A DNA stretch of 12,891 bases from Phycisphaeraceae bacterium (GTDB lineage Bacteria > Planctomycetota > Phycisphaerae > Phycisphaerales > Phycisphaeraceae): positions 1 to 12,891 of the forward strand of contig JAJDCV010000385.1 of assembly GCA_029260675.1 (NCBI GenBank), in the 5' to 3' direction. Every line of letters begins with the position of its first letter. Positions within the stretch are counted from its first letter, which is position 1. The position numbers and the translations under genes are program-made. This document shows, piece by piece, positions 7,107 through 12,891 of this stretch. Under the pieces are notes generated by a model. The model was not told where the DNA came from. It saw only the letters and a list, made by a program, of their open reading frames with translations, and searched no databases.

Positions 7107-8372
7107 CTAATGAATGAGGTAGAGCAGGGGGAAGACGAAGATCCAGATCAGGTCGACCAGGTGCCAGTACAGGCCACCCATATCGACGGGGGTGAAGTAA
7201 TCTGAGCCGAAGTGGCCTTTGATGGAACGGACAATCAGCCAGAGGATGACGAACATGCCGATCAGGACGTGGAAGCCGTGCAGCCCCGTGAGCAGGAAGT
7301 AGATCGCGAAAAACATACGGAGGTCCGCGGGTTTGAGCTCGGGCTCGACGGATTTGGCGGGTTCCTTGCTAATGAAGTACGCCTCGCTTAATCCAAGTGA
7401 CGACTCAGCGGGCGGCGGGATATTCGAACGTGGGATCAGCAGCGCCAGATCGGCGGCGGTCAATTCACCCGTGTCCCCTGCATCATCCGGGGTCACGTCC
7501 GCGGATACGGACTCCCCCCCCTCGCTGCTTTTTTCGATGGCGTCTTCTTTGAGCAGGACCCTCAGGTAAGCTACGACGTCCTTGAGGTGATCTTCTGTTA
7601 AGGCGGGGTTGCCGCCTTTGGCAGGCATCTGGAGCTTCATCTTGCTGTTGGCGTCCCAGGACTGTCGGCCGATCTTGAGGAAGGTGAGCATTTCCTTGTC
7701 GGTTTTCGACGCGACGAATCCCCCCTCGTGCAGGTCGGCGCCCTGATTGGGCAGGCCGGTGCCGTCGGCGTCGTGGCAGCTTGAGCAGGTGCCAGAGAAG
7801 ACCATCCGGCCACGGGCGGCGCTGGGGACATACTCTTTCGGTGCGGGGGCGGGCTTCACCGCCTCGGCTTGGTGACCCTCTGTGTCCTGGGCCTCGTGTC
7901 CGTCGCCGCTGAGGTGAGCGGCGAAGTACGCCTCGTCGGGGTGATAGAACTTCCCGAGCACCAGGCCGTGCTCCCACTTGGCCTTGTATTCCAGGTACTT
8001 CACGCCCATGAACACGGCCCCGCCGAGGAAAGTCAACGTGAGTAGAAAAACCAATGCACGCTGCTTGTTTAACTGAGCACAGCGCACGGCCCAGGCCATC
8101 GTGAAACTGCTTGCGATGAGCACGAGCGTGTTCAACGCGCCCATGTTCTTGTCCAGGAAGTTATGCCCGGCGATGAAGATGTCGGGGTGGTTCGTGCGGT
8201 AGACAGCGTAGGCGCAGAACAGGCCGCCGAACATCAGGATTTCAGTGGCGAGGAAAGTCCACATCCCCAGCTTCGCCGCGTCGAACTGCTGCCTGGGCGT
8301 GTCGAAGTGATGAGCGAGGTTGCTGGACTGCTCGTGGTGGGCGTGTTCGTGACTCTGTGTCGACTGATTCAT
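7107..8372 (-). CDS. Cytochrome c oxidase subunit III with inserted cytochrome c domain
   Basis: Composite of 421 residues. The N-terminus is His-rich (HEHAHHE, then AHHF). Subunit III helices lie at about 37-58 (AKLGMWTFLATEILMFGGLF), 78-98 and 107-125. The family then resumes at about 351-383 (YFLLTGLHGFHVLIGM) and 400-420 (LYWHLVDLIWIFVFPLLY). Between helices 3 and 4 of this five-helix form lies about 220 residues containing a class I cytochrome c: CSSCH at 196-200 (haem-binding Cys196, Cys199, His200) and a likely axial Met249 in KLQMPAKGG. Linkers on both sides are Pro-, Asp- and Glu-rich. By the known topology of subunit III this loop faces the periplasm, where haem c is attached. The start overlaps the nosL stop (ATGA). 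No other oxidase subunit gene is in the window. A NorE-like role is possible, but the sequence fits a haem-copper oxidase subunit better. Confidence 0.88.
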   Translation of the reverse strand: MNQSTQSHEHAHHEQSSNLAHHFDTPRQQFDAAKLGMWTFLATEILMFGGLFCAYAVYRTNHPDIFIAGHNFLDKNMGALNTLVLIASSFTMAWAVRCAQLNKQRALVFLLTLTFLGGAVFMGVKYLEYKAKWEHGLVLGKFYHPDEAYFAAHLSGDGHEAQDTEGHQAEAVKPAPAPKEYVPSAARGRMVFSGTCSSCHDADGTGLPNQGADLHEGGFVASKTDKEMLTFLKIGRQSWDANSKMKLQMPAKGGNPALTEDHLKDVVAYLRVLLKEDAIEKSSEGGESVSADVTPDDAGDTGELTAADLALLIPRSNIPPPAESSLGLSEAYFISKEPAKSVEPELKPADLRMFFAIYFLLTGLHGFHVLIGMFVILWLIVRSIKGHFGSDYFTPVDMGGLYWHLVDLIWIFVFPLLYLIH

Positions 8373-8938
8373 TCGGGCTTCTCATGTGTAGCATCGGCCT
8401 GGTCAGGGAACGTGGGGCCTGAAGGTACTGCTTGGGTTGCATTGACATCAAAGGCGCGGCTGCCTGTGGCGTCTTGGCCAACAGTGTCTTCGAGATCATC
8501 ATAACGGCTTGTCGTGCCATTAAAACGCTTGGCTAATTCGGCGGTGCCCTCGGTTGATTGACTGGCGATCATCCCGGATGCCATGGGGGATCGGATTCCC
8601 GGGCTTATTATAAATGTAGCTTGCGAGGCGAGTATCCATTGGCCGGTGTTGTAGTCGGTGACGTACCGCTGTTCGATCGGATCGTGTTGGGTTTTATCGA
8701 ACGCCAGCAGGCAGCCGATATCATCGAACGCGGCGGTGTGCCATCGGCCATCTGATTGACGGATCACGCAAGCCGCGGCGAAGGCCTGGTCGCTGATAAT
8801 CATCGAGCAGAAGTCACAGACATCCTCACCCAGATGAAGTTCAGGCGGGCCGGCGTCCTGACGCTCTGAGCACCCGACGAGGCCGAGCCCCATCGTCAAA
8901 ACAAATACGCTCATGGATCGTGCCAAAGCCTGACTCAC
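8369..8938 (-). CDS. nosL: NosL-like copper-binding lipoprotein
   Basis: NosL is an outward-facing lipoprotein that hands Cu(I) to the NosDFY complex for nitrous oxide reductase maturation. I chose the GTG at 8938. It overlaps the nosY stop (GTGA), has AAGGA about 10 bases upstream and gives a 189-residue protein with an Arg in the signal n-region. An ATG at 8914 is possible but would leave the signal peptide without positive charge. The open frame runs further up to 9223, but that part only shadows nosY. The lipobox LVGC places the lipidated Cys at residue 23. The metal motif CDFCSM (41-46) and the following ISDQAFAAACV and DGRWHTAAFDDIGCLLAF match NosL. The C-terminal tail after about residue 135 is low-complexity and not recognised. 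Confidence 0.85.
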   Translation of the reverse strand: MSQALARSMSVFVLTMGLGLVGCSERQDAGPPELHLGEDVCDFCSMIISDQAFAAACVIRQSDGRWHTAAFDDIGCLLAFDKTQHDPIEQRYVTDYNTGQWILASQATFIISPGIRSPMASGMIASQSTEGTAELAKRFNGTTSRYDDLEDTVGQDATGSRAFDVNATQAVPSGPTFPDQADATHEKPE

Positions 8939-9765
8939 GCGATGGATTTCCTTGAAAAGGTCAGGCTTGCCAAGGCAAGCGGGAGGATGATCCATGCGAG
9001 GATAGACCCGATGAACAACGGCATGAGCCATCGGCCGTAGGCCTGCGTGGCGTAGATGCCCGCGGGCCCAAGCACATCCAGGCTCGTATTCATGTTGTGC
9101 AGCACGGACATCTTGAAAACCTGTAGCGGGTTGATCAGAGCCAGGCTGAACAGCTCCTGGATGCTGAGCTTGAACGCCAGGGCGCTGCCCATCAATCCCA
9201 GGTCGCTTAAGAGCGTCAGGCAAAGCCAGACGACGATGGCCATACCGATCGCCGGCGCGGCTTTACGTGTGAGTGTGGAGATAAGTATCCCCACGCTGAG
9301 CATGGCGAAGCCCAGGGTGAAGGTCATCACAACAAGAGTGAGGTACACCCCCACGCCGGCGGAGTCTCCGTTGGCGGCGATCCCTAACCCGCAGATGCCG
9401 AACCCGATCGCCAGCGCCGCAGTCAATGAGGCGGACAGGCCCAAGTACTTGCCGAGGAGGGCCTCGAAACGGGTGATCGGATTCGCGAGCAGGTAGGCCA
9501 GCGTGCCCCGCTCCTGCTCCCCGGCCAGGCTGGGCGCCGCGATGCTCAGGCTCATCAGGGGCACCAATAGGATCACCAGATTAACCAGCCCCGCGGTCGT
9601 CCTGCCGAACCCCGCCAGGCCCTGCATCCCCGATCCCGCCAGCGACAGATACGACATCGCCAAGGCGAGAACCGAAAACGCCACGGTGTAAAACAGGAAC
9701 CACCGGTTACGCAGGGCGTCGCGCAGCTCTTTACGGGCGATGATAAAGATCGTACGGGGGCTCAT
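8935..9765 (-). CDS. nosY: ABC-2 type permease NosY
   Basis: Membrane subunit of the NosDFY ABC complex. It has 276 residues. The cytoplasmic start IARKELRDALRNRWFLFY leads into about six helices (22-40, 58-78, 106-130, 138-163, 170-190 and 247-270). Typical NosY/ABC-2 features are GEQERGTLAYLLANPITR (82-99) after helix 2 and ALINPLQVFKM (209-219). The start ATG overlaps the nosDF stop by four bases, and the 3' end overlaps the nosL GTG by four bases. The ATPase partner is the C-terminal half of the upstream fusion protein. Confidence 0.9.
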   Translation of the reverse strand: MSPRTIFIIARKELRDALRNRWFLFYTVAFSVLALAMSYLSLAGSGMQGLAGFGRTTAGLVNLVILLVPLMSLSIAAPSLAGEQERGTLAYLLANPITRFEALLGKYLGLSASLTAALAIGFGICGLGIAANGDSAGVGVYLTLVVMTFTLGFAMLSVGILISTLTRKAAPAIGMAIVVWLCLTLLSDLGLMGSALAFKLSIQELFSLALINPLQVFKMSVLHNMNTSLDVLGPAGIYATQAYGRWLMPLFIGSILAWIILPLALASLTFSRKSIA

Positions 9766-12113
9766 CGTTTGCCCCCCTGCTCGACACGTCGGCCTTGTGA
9801 ACCGCTTTCGTTGCTGTCGATTTCGAAGTCCCGCACGCCGATGCCCGCGGCCAGCAGCGCATCAAGCGGCTTGCCCTTCTCGTCGGGGCGGACCTTGACG
9901 CTTACGGTCTTGCCGTTGCGGTCGGCTTCAAACCCTTCGGTCCGGAGTTGACTCACCGCGTCGTCCAGCCGATCCATTTCAATCCACAGACGCAGGCTCG
10001 ACTTCAGGCCCAGGACTTCCGCCAGTTTGCGGGGCTCACAGGTTGTTACCACTTCGCCGCGCTCCATGACCAGGACGCGGTCGGCCAGCGTCTCGACCTC
10101 TCGGAGACGGTGTGAGGTAAAGACGATGGCCTTGCCGATGTCGCGCTGCCTGCACAGGAGGTTCAGGAAGCTTTCCCGGGCGGCGGCGTCGAGGTTAGCC
10201 GTCAGTTCATCAAGCATCAGGACCGGCGGATCGGCGAGCATCGCCGCGGCCAGAGCCAGGCGCTGCTTCATCCCGCCGGATAGCTCGCCGACGTACTTGG
10301 AGGCGTGCTCTGTCAACCCAACCTCGGCCAGCACCGCCGACACACGATCGCGACCGATACGCTTGATCTTCGCAAAGAAGCCCAGCAACTCTCTGGCCCG
10401 CCAGTCGTCGTAGAAGGCCAACTCCTGCGGCACATACCCGACACACCGCTTGGCTTTCTTGGGCTGCCTGCGGACGTCGAAGCCGTTGATGGATACGGCC
10501 CCTTTGCAACGGATCAATCCAAGCATGCAGCGGAGGGCGGTTGTCTTGCCGGCACCGTTAGGGCCCCACAACGCGACCGCTTCACCGGGCCGAAGCCTCA
10601 GGTCGAGCTCCTTCACCGCGGTCAGGCGTCCGAACCGCTTGGTGATACGCTGGGCCGACAGGATAGGCTTCGTGGCTTCTTCGGGTTGATCGGTGTGTGC
10701 TTGTGGTGTCATAGAGACCAGACTTGCGTCGGCGCTTGGTCGGGCTAGCGTCCCCGTCATGCCGCACATCAGCAACCCGCTGGCGGACAACAACAATACC
10801 AGAGAGGCGGTGGTTGTCGGCCACGCGGGTGGTTCGCTACCGACGGAGATGGTAACGGCTACCGGCTGCATCAGCGGGGCCTCGTCGGTGATCTTAACAG
10901 GCGGGCGGAACGTCGGGACCGCCTTGGCGGCGAGTTCGACCGCCTGCTGGACGGGGCTGAACAAAAACAGCCGGAGCTTGGGCTCTCGGTCCATCAGGTT
11001 CTCGAAGAGGCTCTGCGCCTTGTAGCTGATATCACCGATACCGTCGCCGTCGAGGTCGAAGCCGGTGTAATCGCTCCAGTAGTTGCCCCGGCCGTCGACC
11101 GTGAACCGGTTCTTCTTGAGCTTCCCCGATCCCAGAACCGCTACCTGCTCGACGTTCTCGATGAAGTTGTTATCCGTGAAGACGTTACGCTCGATCGAGG
11201 GCATGAACGCCAGGCCGATGTCGTTGTACGCAACCACGTTCGAAGTAAAGTGCTGAACCATGTCGACCGATGCGGGGGAGTTGTCGAAGTAGATGCCGAT
11301 ACGGTTCCCGGCGAACAGGTTGTTCTCCGAGTCAACCCCGTCGACTTCCTTGAGCCCCACGCCGTACCCGCTGGGTCCGTGGTTACGGATGAATCGGTTG
11401 TCTTTGATCACCAGGCGTCGGCTGTACATGAGGAAAGCGCCAACCGAGTTGCCCTCAAGGTGATTACCAATCAGCACGGTGTCGTCGCAGTACATGAAGT
11501 GCAGGCCGTATCGGCCGTGGGTCACGGTGTTGTCACGGATCGTCGTGTTGTTGGAGAACCAGATGACGACGTCCCGGCTGTTGCTGACGGTGTTCTGTTC
11601 AACGAGTGAGTTTGGCGAATACCACAGCCGGATGCCGTCACCGCGGCGTGGCAACGGCAGGTCCTTGCCACCGATCCGGTTGTTGCGGATGACACTGTCG
11701 TGTGCTTTTTTAAGGTAGATCCCGAAGAGGACGTCCTCGAAGTCGTTGTCTTCGATGAGAACCCGTGGCGCGAGGACAGTAACCCCGGCGTTCTCCCGGT
11801 CAAGACTCTTACCCGTGCCGCGTATGGTGAACCCGCGCAGGGTCACGTCCGGTGCGTGGACCTGTACGACATCGCCCTGGCCGTCGCCCTGAATGATCGT
11901 GCCGGGATCAGCGACGAGTATGACCGACTGGTTGATGACCAGCGGACCGGGATATGTCCCTGCGGGAACGTGAATAGTGGTTCCCGACTCGGCGTTGTCG
12001 ACCGCCGCTTGCAGATCGAACGAACCCCCATCTACCGACGAGGCACATAAGCCCGCCACGCCCCAGATGGCCAGGAGCAGACCCAACATCCGGATATCTG
12101 GTCGACACTTCAT
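9762..12113 (-). CDS. nosDF: NosD-NosF fusion: periplasmic beta-helix protein joined to ABC ATPase
   Basis: A single frame of 783 codons from the ATG at 12113; the ATG at 12158 would add 15 residues with no better ribosome site. Residues 1 to about 29 are a signal peptide (MKCRPDIRMLGLLLAIWGVAG). About 36-365 is a right-handed beta-helix of NosD/CASH repeats (IRDNTVTHGRYGLHFMYCDD, NRIGIYFDNS, GNYWSDYTGFDLDGDGIGD). One membrane helix at about 433-456 and a 30-residue linker follow. The NosF-type ATPase has Walker A GPNGAGKTT (517-525), Q-loop VPQE, signature LSGGMKQR (611-618), Walker B VLMLDEL (631-637), D-loop TANLD and switch His668, then the C-terminal NosF extension. The single helix puts NosD outside and NosF inside, as their jobs require. 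NosD normally feeds copper to NosZ and NosF powers NosY. If the chain is split in life, a NosF start could be the ATG at 10712, but no ribosome site precedes it. Confidence 0.88.
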   Translation of the reverse strand: MKCRPDIRMLGLLLAIWGVAGLCASSVDGGSFDLQAAVDNAESGTTIHVPAGTYPGPLVINQSVILVADPGTIIQGDGQGDVVQVHAPDVTLRGFTIRGTGKSLDRENAGVTVLAPRVLIEDNDFEDVLFGIYLKKAHDSVIRNNRIGGKDLPLPRRGDGIRLWYSPNSLVEQNTVSNSRDVVIWFSNNTTIRDNTVTHGRYGLHFMYCDDTVLIGNHLEGNSVGAFLMYSRRLVIKDNRFIRNHGPSGYGVGLKEVDGVDSENNLFAGNRIGIYFDNSPASVDMVQHFTSNVVAYNDIGLAFMPSIERNVFTDNNFIENVEQVAVLGSGKLKKNRFTVDGRGNYWSDYTGFDLDGDGIGDISYKAQSLFENLMDREPKLRLFLFSPVQQAVELAAKAVPTFRPPVKITDEAPLMQPVAVTISVGSEPPAWPTTTASLVLLLSASGLLMCGMTGTLARPSADASLVSMTPQAHTDQPEEATKPILSAQRITKRFGRLTAVKELDLRLRPGEAVALWGPNGAGKTTALRCMLGLIRCKGAVSINGFDVRRQPKKAKRCVGYVPQELAFYDDWRARELLGFFAKIKRIGRDRVSAVLAEVGLTEHASKYVGELSGGMKQRLALAAAMLADPPVLMLDELTANLDAAARESFLNLLCRQRDIGKAIVFTSHRLREVETLADRVLVMERGEVVTTCEPRKLAEVLGLKSSLRLWIEMDRLDDAVSQLRTEGFEADRNGKTVSVKVRPDEKGKPLDALLAAGIGVRDFEIDSNESGSQGRRVEQGGKR

Positions 12114-12194
12114 CTGTGATACCCCGCCCGGGGTTGATTCATAATTACAGGCTATCACGCTTGCCGGGCAAACGCGGTGACCGATGAAAAATAA

Positions 12195-12891
12195 TTAATC
12201 TGCTACATCAGATCGCTTCGGTTGGCTGGTGTCTGCACTCGCTTGAGTCCGCTTCTCCATCAACGGCTTGTACGCCGCGCGGTGCCGCCACAGCGCGACC
12301 AGAATCACGACCGAAGCCGCCGCCGCAAGGATCAGGCCGGCCCCCGCTGACGCCACGGTCTCGAACTGCCCGACCTTGCCCGTACCCAACACCGGCGGGG
12401 TGAACGGCTTGATCGAGCTTGACAGCGGCGCGGTGGGATCCAGGTTGTTTCCGAAATACGATAACCAAAGGTGCAGATCAACCAGGAACCCGACCGGGAA
12501 CAGGACCGCCGGCACAGCCAGAAGCGCCGCCCACTTGCTGTGGATAAACACCGCGCCGAGTACCAGCAACGACAGCGCCGTAATCATCATGACAGCGGTT
12601 GCCCGTTCGAATTGAGCGGCCTCATCGAGCGGACGCATCCCAATGTAGTGGTTGAGTGAATCGATCTCCTGGACGTCACCGGTAAGGTGGTTGACGTACC
12701 CGGTCACATGCAACCCCCCGGGGTATTGCGGCGCGTTGAGCTGCATGTGCCAGAAGGGCAGGAAGATCGACACGAGGAGCATCACCGCGGCCAGTACCAG
12801 CAGCGCCGTAGGCAGCAGGTACCGGCCACGATGAGCGGCCCATTCATCCGCGGTGATCCGCGGCCCGATGACTTTATTGAGTGCTTGATTC
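12195..12891 (-). CDS. Nos-cluster-associated membrane protein (5' end outside window)
   Basis: The frame is open from the right edge to the TAA at 12195-12197, with about 232 codons present. GTG at 12785 is the first standard start codon in frame, but the frame reads through well-formed membrane-protein sequence upstream (DEWAAHRGRYLLPTALLVLA), so the true start probably lies outside. Four hydrophobic helices are visible: 12765-12838, and near 12530-12595, 12455-12525 and 12285-12340. Conserved-looking motifs are LNAPQYPGGL, NHYIGM (12636-12653) and FGNNLDPTAP. Membrane proteins with such motifs occur, to my knowledge, in nos clusters of other phyla, but their role is not established and I assign none. 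It lies 81 bases before nosDF in the same direction. Confidence 0.75.
   Translation of the reverse strand, partial: NQALNKVIGPRITADEWAAHRGRYLLPTALLVLAAVMLLVSIFLPFWHMQLNAPQYPGGLHVTGYVNHLTGDVQEIDSLNHYIGMRPLDEAAQFERATAVMMITALSLLVLGAVFIHSKWAALLAVPAVLFPVGFLVDLHLWLSYFGNNLDPTAPLSSSIKPFTPPVLGTGKVGQFETVASAGAGLILAAAASVVILVALWRHRAAYKPLMEKRTQASADTSQPKRSDVAD

Noticed and set aside
8939..9223. Long N-terminal extension of the nosL frame (start at 9223)
   Set aside because: This part lies wholly inside nosY in another frame, has no family resemblance, and would bury the signal peptide and lipobox inside the protein.
12134..12147. FNR-like site TTGAT-TCAT-AATTA before nosDF
   Set aside because: Only the left half matches TTGAT; the right half does not fit ATCAA, so it is too weak to support oxygen control.
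12160..12182. Imperfect hairpin (CGCTTGC / GCAAACGCG) between the membrane protein and nosDF
   Set aside because: It is interrupted by unpaired bases and has no T-tract on the - strand side; likely chance.

Overview
The window looks like the chromosome of a free-living, respiring Gram-negative-type bacterium. The closest fit is the Planctomycetota (Phycisphaerae-like). This rests on remembered family resemblance of the oxidase and nos proteins, on the G+C-rich coding sequence and on the gene content; no search was run, so the lineage is an inference. There are two functional blocks, transcribed towards each other, with a dead transposase between them.

Left block (1-6382, + strand) is a complete phosphate-starvation module: the end of a PhoB-type response regulator, a PhoR-type sensor kinase, PstS (phosphate-binding protein), PstC and PstA (permease pair), PstB (ATPase) and PhoU (negative regulator). 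The two-component pair and the transporter it should control lie head to tail. A set of 11-bp direct repeats between phoR and pstS (1654-1697) is a good candidate PhoB operator. A stem-loop with a T-tract between pstS and pstC (2810-2844) probably lets pstS be expressed above the membrane components.

Middle (6383-7106): no intact gene. It holds the C-terminal half of an rve/DDE-type transposase on the - strand with at least three frame breaks. Both flanking operons point into this stretch.

Right block (7107-12891, - strand, read from right to left) is a nitrous-oxide-reductase maturation cluster joined to an oxidase gene: a nos-associated membrane protein (cut by the window edge), a NosD-NosF fusion, NosY, NosL, and a cytochrome c oxidase subunit III that carries an inserted cytochrome c domain. 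From nosDF onward each gene overlaps the next by 4 bases (ATGA or GTGA), so the four are almost surely translationally coupled. NosD, NosF and NosY form an ABC-type complex and NosL is the lipoprotein copper chaperone that works with it to supply copper to nitrous oxide reductase. nosZ itself is not in the window and would be expected beyond the right edge.

The most unusual features are the two composite proteins, NosD-NosF in one chain and CoxIII with an inserted haem c domain, and their presence in one tightly overlapping operon.
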